A stretch of DNA of 64,000 nucleotides, from positions 3,410,001 through 3,474,000 of the forward strand of contig OX359246.1 of NCBI GenBank assembly GCA_947179485.1. The letters run 5' to 3'. A program made the translations under genes and the position numbers. The notes under the pieces are model-generated. The model was not told the origin of the DNA. It saw only the letters and a program-made list of their open reading frames with translations, and searched no databases. Each line of letters opens with the position of its first letter. Position 1 is the first letter of the stretch. Below are positions 48,012 through 60,680 of this stretch, one piece after another. This DNA comes from Allacma fusca (lineage: Eukaryota > Arthropoda > Collembola > Symphypleona > Sminthuridae).

Positions 48012-51000
48012 TCCTGTTAGCTAAAAGCGTCCAGTCCCGTAAAGCTGACTGCTTTGCTCAGCGAAGACACACCCCTATTTTGTTCCATTTCCCATATGTA
48101 AAGTTTACACACGGACGTTGATAACGTAAAAAAGCCAAGGTTTTAAAAAGGAAAGAGCATTCTCTGAAGCCGTAAAGTAGAGAGAACGTGTGGAGGAAAA
48201 TGTTCATTGGACATCTAAACGGTAAGTTTATAGACGCACTTAGTTTTTTTCCAGTGTCATTGTGCCTGGGCTCTTGCGAGACATTCGGGGGAAGAACATA
48301 TTTTAAGGAGTAAATGTACGGCGTCATTATGATCTAATCTAATATAAAAAGGAAATGTTTTCAATGTTCTCCCGCAGTTTCTTTTTCCACTTGTTTTCTT
48401 GCCCCCCTCAATCTACCAAATTCTTGTCTGTGAGTATTTCTTTAATCCCTATTTCTTCGAATACAGAGTACTCAACATGTTATAATCCCCCCAAAATCCA
48501 TCAAAATCCGGCCATTATTACTAAATTTTCTATATTTTTGAAAAGTTTTCACTTTTCCCGAAATTCTTGAAACCTCATCTTGCAAAAATTTAATTTTTTC
48601 TTAAAAATTTGCATTGCCCATGATACGCATCAAATTTTGAAAAATTAGTCAAAAATTTTATTTTCAAAACTAGAAAATTTAATGGACAAATTATCTCATG
48701 TAAAATTTTAAGAAATTTTTTGCAACAAAATCTGTATGCACCAAAATTTTGGTGCTTTCATTTTTGTTGTCACGTTTTGGGCATCCGCCGTTTTAACAAG
48801 GTTTGACTCCACAAAATTTAGGTAAGCCAGCCTGCTGTGGTAAAGCTAGAATAACGAGTCAACGGAAGCTAAGCCAATGAAGCAATTTAGTCCACTGGGC
48901 ACGATTACGAAAAAGACCTCAACTCTCAAACGTTACAAATGAGAGGAGAGAAATGGACTCACTTTCCTCTCAAGCAAATGTGTTTTGTCTAAGGCATTGT
49001 ATTTATTATGGATGCTAAGAGGCCGTTTCGGAATGAAACTCGACAACACATTCAAAAGACACTCAAGGAATTCTATTCCCCATTTTGTAGTTTTCCTCGT
49101 CCGAAATTTCTGGACAAATTTTTACCCTAAAAATTTTAGCGAAAACACCAAAAGCGTAAAAATGTTGTTTTGAAAATAATTAATTTATTTCGTAACATTT
49201 GTGATATTTAGGTTGCATACATTTTGCAGTTAAATACTGGTGCAAATATTATGTTCTAACATCGTATGTGGAAATGTTTTAAACTTTCAAATTTTGGTGC
49301 GATTTTTATGGTATAAAATTGCAGGTGAAAATTTGGGGGTTTGTAATTCAAGTTCTAAAGTTTTAGTGGAAAGTTCTATAGTCTAAATGTTTGGTACAAT
49401 TTTTGATGTTCAAAATTTTGATGCAAATATTGAGGTTCAACATTTTGGAAGCAATTTTTGTGGTCTAAAATTTTGGAAAAAAATTTGGTATTTCACAATT
49501 TCGTGCTAATTTTATTGTTTAAAATTTTAGGGGGAAATATGAAGGTCGAAAATTTTGATGCCAATCTTATGGTCTGACGTTTCAATAAAAAAATTGTGGA
49601 TTAATGTTTTGATGACAATTTTGTGGTTTAAAATTTTGATGGCAATTTTATAGTTTAAAGTTTTAGTAAAATGTATCAAAATTGTAGGGGAAATTTGATT
49701 AAAAATTTAGGGGAAATTTTGATAGTCTAAAATTTTATTGCACGTTTTAAGGTTTAACGTGGTAGTAAAATATTTCTTTCAAAATTCTGGTGCAAATTTG
49801 AGGGTCTAACTTTTTCTAACAAAATTCCAGGAGAAAATATAATGGATTAACATACTATGTGGGAATTTTGATGAAAAAACGTTTTGAAAACATAATCACT
49901 CCCTGAGATTTTAGTTGAATTACGAGCCTCGAAAAAATCAATGTCAGGGTAAATTTTTAATGCATTCATTTGGGAACCCTTAAGTTTCTACACAAAAGTT
50001 TAGAAACGTATTGGGTTAAATGGGGCTCCACAAATCCCTAATAAGTTTCCTGGAAACTTTCCCCTGTTAATTTTGAAAAAGATGGTAATTTAGCCTTCAT
50101 TCCTGAACCTCAGTCACCTTGTTGTTTACTAATAATTTACAAAGTTCCTCCTGCGGCTTTGCTCAGCCCGGGAAATTGTGGGGTTGCGTTAATTAACTCG
50201 ATTTTGCATGAAAATATAAACGAGGACTGAGCTCCAGCATCTGAAATTCCTCTCGTAAAATCCTCAAGACATGAGGGGGAATTCCAAATTGAATTCCTCG
50301 AAATCCTTTGGTCAACGAGTGTACCTTTTCCTCAAATACGGTCGGAAAATTACATCTCCGGAATTTATTCCAAGGAAAAAGATAAAAGCCTCAAATGAAT
50401 TCTTTACAGGCTCTTTCTTAGGACTTAAGGAGCAAAACGTCCCAGGAATTTTCTACTCTATTTTCTTTCAAATACTCTCAAATTAATTTATTCTCTTCTT
50501 ACACACCCACGTAATTAAATGTAAAATTGTAATTGTTCCCACGCTTTTGCCCATTTCTAAACAAAATTGCGTTTTTCTATTCCAGGTCTTTTGCTGCACA
50601 CTGGGAAAATTTATTTCTTGGAAAATATTTGCATAAAAAAACGTTTGTATTGGACAAAATATTTTTTTGGAAAAATTTTCATCCAATCAAGAAACATATT
50701 CTAACCAGAAGATTACGTCTTCAAAAAATGGGTACCCGGAAATTGGGGGCGGAACACAAATTTCGAAAAAACCACATGTTTTATAACCTTCAGTTTCAAA
50801 ATGTGGAAAATAGGATGCGCAAAAAAACGTGAGGATTCAAATTTTCCAAACATTAAAATTGAGTAAAATTTGAGTAAAATCTAGTGTTCAAAAACTTCTG
50901 TCTGTCAATAATCTTCAAAAACTTAACGAGAGTGTCAAAACTGTGAAATACAAAAAATAAACAAAATGAATAACAAAAAGCGTCTAAAAATCTCGAGTGT

Positions 51001-51291
51001 CACGATTCGTTTCACGAAACTTTGATGAAAATTGCCCGTAAATTTGGAAAAAAATTGAAACATCTTGAAAATTTTTGCATTTAAACATTTTCTGGAGTAG
51101 TCCAGTGAAATTGCAAAAATTTGTACATTTTTACACGGGAAGTTTTACGGAAAATATTCTTTTTAGTTGAAACCCAATACAATTTTTGGAAGAAATTTTC
51201 CAGATTGGTATCAGCCCAGATGCCAAACCGGGAAATTTGACGCCGACGAAATTTTTGCCCCAAATTTTGTCACCCCTTAAAATTTTGAAGG
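48012..51291. other. upstream of the membrane-protein exon, no exon recognised
   Basis: No TATA box or initiator stands out. AAAATTTT-rich degenerate sequence covers 48570-49900. An in-frame TGA at 51286-51288 ends any upstream reading frame of the following exon. Confidence 0.5.
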
Positions 51292-52210
51292 ATGAGCAAC
51301 TACTCAACGCTTCCTTATGGGAACAATGTTGGGGTGACCCCGCCCCCTCGTGAGCGCCACCACTCAACCAGTTCAAATAATTCCGCCTATGGGACAATCA
51401 CCAAGGCCACAAGTGGGCGCCTCAATTACCTGGCCAACAACTACGACTCCGGCGTCTCTACTTGCGCCTACGAGGAAGACCCTGAATGGGCTTACCCGCC
51501 CAGGAACCTCATTTTGGCAAATAACCTCCATCAAAATTCAAACTCACCCGCCCCCTCCGACCACGGAACCTTCACTTCCAGCGTGTCCCTCAACCACTCA
51601 AATATCCCGCCCCATGCTATCTACGTCCAAAATACCAACACCGTTGCCATATCCCGCCAAAGCCCCTACAACAACGGGAGTCTCCTCCGACGAAGTCCGA
51701 ACCCCTCCGCCCAATACGTGACCCAGTCAAATTTGCAGCAAAATGTGGTAAAACAATTACAGGAAAAATTCAGTGGGGATGTGGTGCTCAATAATGCGGG
51801 TGAAATTAACAACGTCCCAAATATCCTCTCAGGGGATGTGGAGTTGACCTTAAATGACCAGGCCTCGCTGACGCGCCGGCTTAAAAACGATAATAATGTT
51901 TTAGGGGGCCAAAATAATTTTTCCGTGCCGGATAATAATGGGGGGTTTAGCCCTTTGAGCATGGACCCCCCCGGATTGGGCTACAACAATTCCGGCAAAA
52001 GTGATTCAAATCTTTATGGCGTGAGTGGACAGTTGCGGGAGGGGCGGAGTGTGAATTTTGGGGACAATTTGGACAATGACGCGGACAGTCGGGGCGGGAC
52101 TTATTTGAAATCCGCCTGGATTCACTGTCGTCTTCCACTCCTTATTTTGATCGTTGTGGTGCTCCTCGTCCTTTTTCTATCCTTTTCGGGGGCTCTCATC
52201 TACTTCAAAT
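51292..52210 (+). CDS. first coding exon of a probable type II single-pass membrane protein
   Basis: The exon encodes 306 codons plus one base and ends at a strong donor (AAAT|GTAAGT). It is markedly richer in G and C than its surroundings, as expected for selected coding sequence. The ATG lies one codon after an in-frame TGA (51286). Residues 1-275 are polar and low in predicted structure: rich in Asn, Ser and Pro, with a TPPPRER stretch near 16-22 and WAYPPRN at 66-72. One hydrophobic helix spans about 281-303 (LPLLILIVVVLLVLF...), with no signal peptide, so the N-terminus is probably cytoplasmic. A long cytoplasmic N-terminus followed by one helix near residue 300 matches teneurins, but no EGF, NHL or YD repeats are in view. 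Other type II receptors or proteases are possible. Reading through the donor would add only an AT-rich tail to 52353, best explained as intron. Confidence 0.75.
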
Positions 52211-52831
52211 GTAAGTTTTCAAAATCTGACAAATTTGAAAAATATCCTTTAATTTTTGAACCCAACCAGTCAAAACGCCCAGAAAATCTGGGTTTAAACG
52301 CGTTTTTTCAAAAATTTAAACAAATGAGTCTAAAATATTTCCCCAAAACATAAAATTTTACTCTACAAATTTTTCAAATCAACTTAAACAAGACTTAATC
52401 ATTCATGTCTTGCTATATAAAAAATATACAAAACATTTACCGCAAACGTTTTGCCCCAAACCAGTCAAAACGCCGAGAAATTGTTATTTTTTTCCCGATT
52501 TGAAAATAGTTTCCCAAAAGCTGTAAAACAATTGAACCTCAAATATTGCTTCAAATTTAAAAAAATTCTGCAAGTCCATATTTTGGGGTAACATTTCTGG
52601 CACCGGACTCAAAAAAAAATGTCATCAAATGTTTTCTAAATTAGCAAAAAAAAAATTAGGTGTACATGCTTTTTAGCTTTTTTTATGTGAAAAATTTAAT
52701 GGTTTCGTTGAAATGTTTTCCATGCAACGATTTTTGTTCAAAAATTCTTGGCGGGATTACAATTTCAGAAAAAACAGGAGAAATTTGCAAACGAAGTTTT
52801 TAAATAATGGGCGTTTTTCTTCAAATTTCAG
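52211..52831 (+). other. intron 1 of the membrane-protein gene
   Basis: Begins GTAAGT and ends with a pyrimidine-rich TTTTTCTTCAAATTTCAG. It is 621 bp, AT-rich and phase 1. The sudden drop to AAAATTTT-type sequence after the donor supports the exon boundary. Confidence 0.7.
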
Positions 52832-52867
52832 ATGTTCCGTACAAAACTCATGGGTCTTCAATTGACG
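52832..52867 (+). CDS. 36-nt microexon of the membrane-protein gene
   Basis: Flanked by an AG acceptor and a GTAAGAG donor. It is exactly 36 nt and phase 1 at both ends, so including or skipping it keeps the frame. Joined to the first exon it adds 12 codons (YVPYKTHGSSID, the Y codon shared with exon 1) just beyond the membrane helix, in the predicted extracellular juxtamembrane region. A symmetric microexon there is a natural candidate for alternative splicing. Evidence is splice-site quality and phase only; no transcript is available. Confidence 0.5.
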
Positions 52868-55800
52868 GTAAGAGATAATTTGAAATTTTATAAAGTACGC
52901 AAAAAATTAGGTGTTTTTGAAAATTTTGTGAAAATGGTTTTTTTTGTATTTTATGAACAAAAGTTCTGCCCAAATGTTTGATTGAATTAGGAATTTAACG
53001 AGAAGGATTCCCTCTGTAATTTTCGGGATTAAAATTGCTGTAATAAAATGCGTGAGGAGGAAAAGTTGGAGAAAGTGAGTGAAAGTTGGGGAAAGCTGGT
53101 GAAAGGGAGTTGGAATGGAATAAAGGAGTGTGATTGAATGGCGGGCTTATGAAAGGCAGGTGAGGACATTATGATGAGGAAATATGATGACAAAAGCGGG
53201 CATAAAGAGGGGAAAGTCTATAAAAAGGGGCTGGGAATAAGTAGGCGAAGATACTTTCATTGCTATAATTCACGTCCTCATGGACATGTTTATTACGCCT
53301 TCCCTGTGATTTACTCCACAAGACATTTCCCAGACGCAGAGGGCCATGAAATCAAGGAAGAATCCCAAGAACTCGACCCTCGAGTCAAATAACAAACCAA
53401 TAAGGGTCGCAAAAATAAGGAGCAAAAAAATATTTGAAGAGGAAGGGGAAAACCACCAAATCCTACTCTACTTGATCTCAAAGGGGGAGGGACGATTCAT
53501 TGACTTTCATATATGTACCATTATTCCTGGCCTCCTTTTAAATTTCCCTTTTCCAACGTATATTTGCACCACATGGAATTGTCATTGCCCTCAATTTCCC
53601 GGGAATATTCTCGTTTGACGAAAATTGACAATCTTCTTGTCAAAATGTGGCAGAATGTTTTCAGATTTAACTTGCCTGCCATAAATTTTTACTTCTCTTC
53701 AAGTTTCAACTTTGTTTTTCTGTAGTTAAAAATCATTTATTATCAAAATTTTTTAATCAGGCAAACTTTCAGTCTAAAACTTTCTAAACAATTTTGCCAC
53801 TTTTCATTACAAATTTTGAAAACAAATTCTCATGAAATTCTCAGCATTTTTTGTCCTACTTTGTTTTCGAATTTTTAGGGAAAACAGGGGTTTAGGAAAG
53901 TTTGGCAAAAATTTGTTCAGTTAATGGTAATTTTTCCTTAATTGTTTATATTTTCTGCATAAAATATTCGGGAAGTTTTTTCTATTATCTACTTTTACAT
54001 TTTTGCTGGAAATTTAGCAAACGTTTTGACTGGAAAATTTCAGGTAAATTTTGGGCGTAAATGTTTGCCCAAATATTTTCAATAAAAGTTTTTAAATAAA
54101 ATTGTCGGCAAACTTTTTCTACCACTTGCTTCAATTTTTGCTGATATTAGGGGAAAATTTAAGGGCAGTTTTTTTTTGGAAGAATTTTCGGCAAAATATC
54201 CCCCGAAAATTTGGACTCGTGTTTTTTAAATCATTTTTTTGTTCAATTTTTATGAAAAATTGCGTGTTTTATAAAAACTTTCGTTTTTCATACATTTTCT
54301 CAGTGCTTTTTTAATATTGGAAAATTTTGATTTGTGGGGAAATTTCAAACGCAGAAAATGTTTGTGACTAGTGGAGACTCAATCCGTTGGAAATTACAAA
54401 GGAAGGAAGGAATAAAAGAAGAAAGGGATTTTTTTGAGTGGAGGGGGGAAGATGTTGGAATGAATTTGAAACTGATTGATTTAAGCGTGAAGGTTGACAT
54501 GATAAATATTTAAATGTTTTCTTTGGAAAGCACGTCAAGCCACAAAAGGGAGAAAAAGTCAAGAGAGAAGGAATGCTTTGGAAAGGATTTCCCTCTCCCT
54601 GTTATTTATTACCATTGAAAGATTCTGATATGAAGATGAAAAATGTATCTTTCCCTGCGCCGCTGGACCCCTTTCTCCCAAAACTTCCATTCATCCTCTC
54701 ACTCAACACAGATAAATCCATTGCCTTAAGCCCTCAAATGTATGCATGCAACCGATATTTATGGACGGAGGAATAAATTATCACAATTTATATTTTTCAC
54801 TCCCAACAAAAACATATTTCCTTGGGGCGGTTTTCCACAATTTTTTTTCACCCTAAATCATTTTTGTAGTTTGTTTTAAATAATTTTGTTTCCTTGGGAA
54901 AGTTTTTATATTTTTTACCCTTTTATTGTTTATAACTTTTTCCGCACCAATAACACCGGCTCTAAACTTTTAGCATTGAGATTTATTTCAAAGTGCTTAT
55001 CTCAATAATATTTTCAATTTATTTTGCATTTGACAAAAGTTGACTCAGCATGTGAGGCTTGAAATTTCTTTCAACTTGGTTTATTATTTTTCGAATCCGC
55101 CCGATTTAAAAATAATTTTAGTTGAATTTTATGCCTTAAATGTGCTGTTTGTTTTTACAATTTTGGGCATTTCCCTTAAATTTTATGTAAAGTATTTTGT
55201 GAATATTTGACTAAAGGTTCTTGTATATTTTTTAAACTTGCTGAAGTTCTAATTCTAACAAATTTAATGATAATTTTGAAAAACATTTGGGAAAATTTTT
55301 ATGGAATTTTGAATATGTTTGGGGAATCAATTTTGGGGGTAAGTTCTAGACTATCTTTGGAGAAATTGAGGGTAATGTTTATGAAAATCTTTGCGTAATT
55401 TATGCAAAATTTGGAACAATATTCAAGGGATATTTGTAATAAAATTTTCCAAAATTTGGCTAAATTTTGGAGGGAGTTTTAGTAAATTTTAGCAGTAATT
55501 TTAAAAATTTTCTGGCAAAATATTTCAAAATTTTTAATGTTATTGTTAGTTGGTCATGAAAATATTGAATAACTTTTCTGAGGGAATTTGTAGAAATTTC
55601 AGTGAACGTTTTTTAACATCGTAGCAAATATTTGAATATGTTGTGGTTCAAAATTTGTTCTCAAACTTAGTTAAAACTTGTATTAATTTTGAAGAAACGT
55701 TTTGACAAATTTTACGCGAATGTTTTGATAAATATTTATTCATTTTTATGACCAATTTAACAAAGGGTTTTTTTAAATTGGTAAAATTTTTCTGAATTTT

Positions 55801-57157
55801 TAGCTGAATTTCTCATAATTTCCATCAAAAGGAACCACAAATTTTAGTGATGTTTTTGGAAAAGTTTGTAGAAACTGTTTTCCTCATTACTTTTAAGTAT
55901 ATTCTAGGAAATTAAAACCCCGAACTGCAATGCCAGTTACTTTGCATTTTCTCCCAGCATTCCCAAGTCTTTTCATTTTTTGTTAAAAAAATCGATGGTC
56001 ATCGTCATTCTGCTCCTTTCCCATTCTTCCCATTGAAAAGAAAGGAAGCCCCTTTGGGAAAACTGGTCAATCGGTTTTCGTCCGACGTAATCTAAAAATC
56101 TTTAAGTATGCCTCAAATGGGACATTGATAAACTATGCGCAATTTTAAGGGCTATTTGTGCTCCAGGAAGTTGACCCTTCTAAAAACTTACCCAATAAAC
56201 CTCAACCATATTTCCATGTGTAAGCGCTTTTTAAAAGGTTTAAATTCGGGAAAAAATTTTCCCACGATTTTTTGCCCCATTGTTTATTAAATTTTGCCAG
56301 CAAAAGTGCTCAAGTGCAAGTTTTAGTCACATGGAAAATTTTTATTCAAAAACAATGTCATCCTTAATTTTTGTAAAAACGAAACACTGGGTTTGCGTGT
56401 TATAAAAACCTATTAAAAACGCCATTTGATAGATACCATGTTGAGAGGAAGGGAATGCCGAGATAAGAAAGTTTTATATTGAATTAAACTGAAGGAGAAA
56501 CATGTTTCAGTAAAAGTTTAAGCCCCAATATTTTACCGACATTGACGCCACCTTCGGAATGTACGCACATGTTTAGGGGAACCCCTTAAAATACGCTACA
56601 CATTTGATGATCCCCGTTGGACAAGATTAATGGGCGGTTTTCCTCATCCACGCCACCGTATTTCCCACTTGAGTGACACAAAGTAGCCAGGAATTGGGCT
56701 AAAAATTTGAGGAAATTTAATCCGAAATTTTTATGTGGGAAAAAAAGTTTTAGCGCCGCCCCATTATTGTCTGATGTAAACATCAGCGGGAATAATGGTC
56801 CCTTCTTGTAAAAATTCTAGTCTTTGATTTAGGTGTGTTTTTGAAGAGAAGAGAGGGGAAATTTTGGACGGGAACAAATGTCAGAAATCAAAGTATTCCA
56901 ATGGATTGTAGAGATTTATGAAGCCGAAATCAAACAAAGAAAGAAAATAAATTTTAGGCCCGGGAATGCATATCGGACTGGGGAGAGGCGTATTTGATAG
57001 GGGCAAGTATGCATCCGCCCGTACTATATTTTATGTACAAATGGGCTCTTGGCTTCCACATTATCCGAGCAACTCGGAAATTCCATTCTTATCGACAATC
57101 TCAAAGACAGGGGAAAGTGGATAGGAGTGGAATGAAAATTCTTTAACTTTTCTCCAG
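52868..57157 (+). other. probable intron, no exon recognised
   Basis: Follows the GTAAGAG donor. A purine-rich stretch lies at 53040-53240. No further splice-flanked coding block stands out until about 57.16 kb. Confidence 0.45.
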
Positions 57158-57305
57158 ACTCCAGCGTATTTGACTCAGACCACTCCTCCGCCCCAAAACT
57201 ACTTTTTCCGAGGAGGAACCGATCCCTTTGCGTTACGCTGTGTCGGATGTATGTCGGGCCTTAATTCCTGTTTTAAGACTCGGACACAATTTTTAAACAT
57301 TCCGG
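57158..57305 (+). other. weak candidate exon
   Basis: A block GC-richer than its flanks starts after TTTTCTCCAG and holds possible donors at GTATGT (about 57249) and GTACAT (about 57306). Continuing in phase from the microexon gives DSSVFDSDHSSAPK and on to the first donor before a stop. A different frame stays open through the whole block (LTQTTPPPQNYFFRGGTD and on). With two open frames and no recognised family, I cannot decide whether it is coding. Confidence 0.25.
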
Positions 57306-59940
57306 GCAGGTACATACAGTACAGTGTGGCTCCGAAAATCCTACCTCAAATTTGGACAAATTTTACCCCTAATAAAAATTTTCATTGGTTGACGCAAATT
57401 TTGACAGAAATTTGAACAAATTTGTACCCGAAATTAAAGTAAATTGTTGTCGTATTTGCAGCAAAGGTTCCCGGATATTTGAACAAACTTTTCCCAAAAT
57501 TTTTAGAAATTTTACACGCAATTGACGTAAATTATATCCGAAATTTGAACAAAGTGGATTCAAAATAAAGAAAAATATTTACCAAGATTGATGCAAAATT
57601 TACCCGAAATTTAGGCAAATGTTTTCGGTGATTAACAGAAAGTATAAAAATAAATTTTATCTGTGATTAATGGAATTTATGTGTAAAAATGCTAACGAAT
57701 TTTACTCCAAATTAGAGAAATTATCAGATCAAATAACGGCAAAATTTTGCCCAAATTTGAATAACTTTTATGAATAATTGATGGAAATGTTATCCTATGT
57801 TTAGACAATTTCTGTCTGAATTTAAACAAAATTTGCCCAAAATTTCACCTAGTTCATCCACAATTTAAACGAACTTCACCCATTGTTTATTTACAATTTG
57901 TACATGAAATGTAAATGAAATTTACAATGTATATCATAAAATTTGAAGTTTACTTTTTAAAGAATTTTCTGAAAAAACACTAAAATTTGCTTTAAAATCA
58001 CAAACTTATGAAAACCTTACGGCAAAATTACTTCACATTCCCCCAAAATTGAGTTCGTTTACCCGAAACTTAAGTTAATTTTTCTATAAATTTTCTGAAA
58101 GTTTCCCCTAAATTTACACAAAATGTAAAGCAAATTCACAAAAAATATTCCAATTTTAGCCCAGAACTCACAATAAAATTATCAAAACATAAATTTACTC
58201 AAAAATTTGACTATTCCAATCGCATTACGAGCAGCAAAAAAATATTTCGTCACCCTTTACACAGTATTTGCTTGGCAGACCACTGTTGGTTTCAGGGAGG
58301 CCTGAAGCCAGGAATAATGAGGCAGGAAAGAGTAAACACAAGTTTTCCCTTGGGCCTCCTCATTACTTATAAGGCTTGCACTTGGTACAATTTCCCCTAC
58401 TTTCTCCATCGCTAATTTTCCTCGGAAAAAATTTCCCTCGAAAAAAAAACTTTCCCATATACACTCCCATAGATAATTATTATAGTAACAAACCGGCGGG
58501 AAAGTATTTAACCCTAAAAACATATACTTACGTAAAAACTCACAGAAAAAATTTACTCTTTTTATTTTCTCCCGTCACAGCTCCTGCATTCCCTTTGGCA
58601 TACGTATTTGAGAGACGCAGCCCATATATTTCCCAGCCAAAAATTTTTCTGCAGGAACTCCCCTCAAACCCATAAGGTACAAGGGAGACGCAACTATTGA
58701 GTAAAGTGCGTTGCATCATAACCGGCCGCGTATATCCGGTTCAGCAAATGCCCAAGGCTAATTTCCCCTTGTCACTTTCAATTTGAAAACACGTGTATAT
58801 TCCGGTTTTGGGGGGCCAGGAAAATTTACGCATTTTAGCTTGCGTAAGTAAATGAAGGGAAACGCTCCATGTGTTTAAACTTTTGGGAATAATTTAAATA
58901 CGTGGAAATATTTTCGCCCATAAGTTCTTCAGTTTTTGAAGGTTTTGACAAATAAATCCCTCTTTATTTTTAACAACGCCAAAATTTTACCCACAAAAAT
59001 TACTCAAATTTTGGGGCAAACTTGATATTAAAATTTTGATGTCAAAATGTTGTTTTCAAAATTTGTAATTTTTTGGCAAAATGGGATTTATACCCGTGGA
59101 AAAATATTTCGGATGTAAAATTTTCAGAAAAACGCGGGCATTCCTGGCCAATTTGGGTCTGAGCGTTAAAAATGAGCTTTAGGTTGTTTCTAATTGTATG
59201 TTTTCAATAAACAGGGCTTTTGCTTGGGAATGGGGCAGAGCACGCGAGGGATGACAGTAAATATAAAAAGAGTTGGAATTGGATGGAGAGGAGAAAATAA
59301 AAGGGAATGTTACAAGCTCATGAGCGGGAAATGTGAGGAGGAAATATAGCCGAGAGGGAATTGGGAAAACATCCATGGGACAAAATTTCTTCGCCATAAA
59401 ATCAATGGGGAAAGTTCTGGGAAGTGTTATCTATTGAGGAGGATTATTCCGGGTCCTTAAAGGCCAATCAAATTACTCGAGAATTCTACAGTGGAGGATT
59501 TGCATCGGAATTTATTTTCCCAGCCTTGGAAACAATTACCCGAAAAGTGTGCAGCGTATCCCCAGCTGAGGTCCTTGTAAATAGCCGAAATATTCTTGTT
59601 TTTTCCCCTACACACAATTGACTTTGCCCGAGGAAATTGAATACGAAATTTGATTTGAGCGCCGGGAATTACGTGAAAAATAGGTGAAAGCAAGGGCTTT
59701 TTGCATAAGTGGGATCGTGTTCCTGGGAAATTTAATTACGGTCATCACTTTACATCCCCTAATGTTGATCCGAGTGTTCAAGTATACTCTTGTCATTTAA
59801 ATAGGGCTCGGCACAGGGTCAAGTTCTGTTTCCTCTGTATCAGGTCAGGTCAAATTCGGAAATTAGGGCTAGTGTGGGTTCTGCTGAATTGTTCGCATTT
59901 AAGGTAATGCTTAACGCAAGTTCGCTTCGAGGGTTAAAGT
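57306..59940. other. probable intron, nothing recognised
   Basis: Degenerate CAAATTT/ACCCGAAATT sequence (57340-58250) then mixed AT-rich DNA. No exon. Confidence 0.45.
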
Positions 59941-60420
59941 TTTGAACTGGTTTCTTCTAAGGTCAACTGAGGTCAATTAAGGTCAACTGATGTCAACGTG
60001 GATCAACTTTGTTTAAACAGTTTTTTCGGATTTCAGTGTATTGGGATTTTGTTTGCTAGCTGAAATGATTAATAATTTCAGCTTAGGTTAGAGGTCAGTT
60101 AAGGTCACCTCATATCAACTCGGGTCAACTTTGTTAAATCACAGTTTTGTAGAATTTCAGTGAAAATGGTTTTGGGCTGATGCTTTAACTGTAGTGATTG
60201 GTAATTTCAACGCATCAGAGCTTAGCTGAGGTCAATAAGGGTCAATTCAGGTCAACTTTGTTGCAGGACAGTTATGAAGGATTTCATTGTATAATGATTT
60301 GGGTTGCTTGTTTAATGAATCTGACTTATACTTTCTACTTCTCTTGGGTGTCAACCCAAGGTCGAATTAAAATTTCCATGAAGGTCAAGGAAGGTCAAAT
60401 TGAAATTCTGTTCGTCAAGT
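59941..60420 (+). repeat. AGGTCA cluster with DR4 spacing
   Basis: At 59960-59995 three exact AGGTCA words and one ATGTCA follow each other at 10-bp intervals (AGGTCA-ACTG-AGGTCA-ATTA-AGGTCA), which is direct-repeat spacing 4. Scattered AGGTCA words continue to about 60400. Whether nuclear receptors bind is untested. Confidence 0.75.
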
Positions 60421-60485
60421 AGACTCCGACTGCAGAGGGCCACTACTACAGTCAAATATTGTAACAACGATTATATTTCAACACT

Positions 60486-60680
60486 ATTTCAAGTTTAGGT
60501 CAAGTTTAGGTCAAGTTTAGGTCAAGTTTAGGTCAAGTTTAGATCAAGTTTAGGTCACGTTTAGGTCAAGGTTAGTTCAAGTTTAGATCAAGTTTATTTC
60601 AAGTTGAGGTCACGTTTAGGTCAATTCTACATATGTCAAGTTTAGGCCAAGTTTAGGTCAAGTTTAGGTTAGGTCAAGTG
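60486..60680 (+). repeat. 11-bp tandem array of AGGTCAAGTTT (DR5 spacing)
   Basis: Unit AGGTCAAGTTT, about 16 copies with substitutions. Four exact AGGTCA words start at 60497, 60508, 60519 and 60530, each separated by five bases, the spacing of classical retinoid-receptor elements. An 11-bp satellite can produce this by slippage alone. Confidence 0.9.

Noticed and set aside
58715-58740. Palindromic patch around ACCGG...CCGGT
   Set aside because: Short and isolated; no associated gene or repeat family seen.
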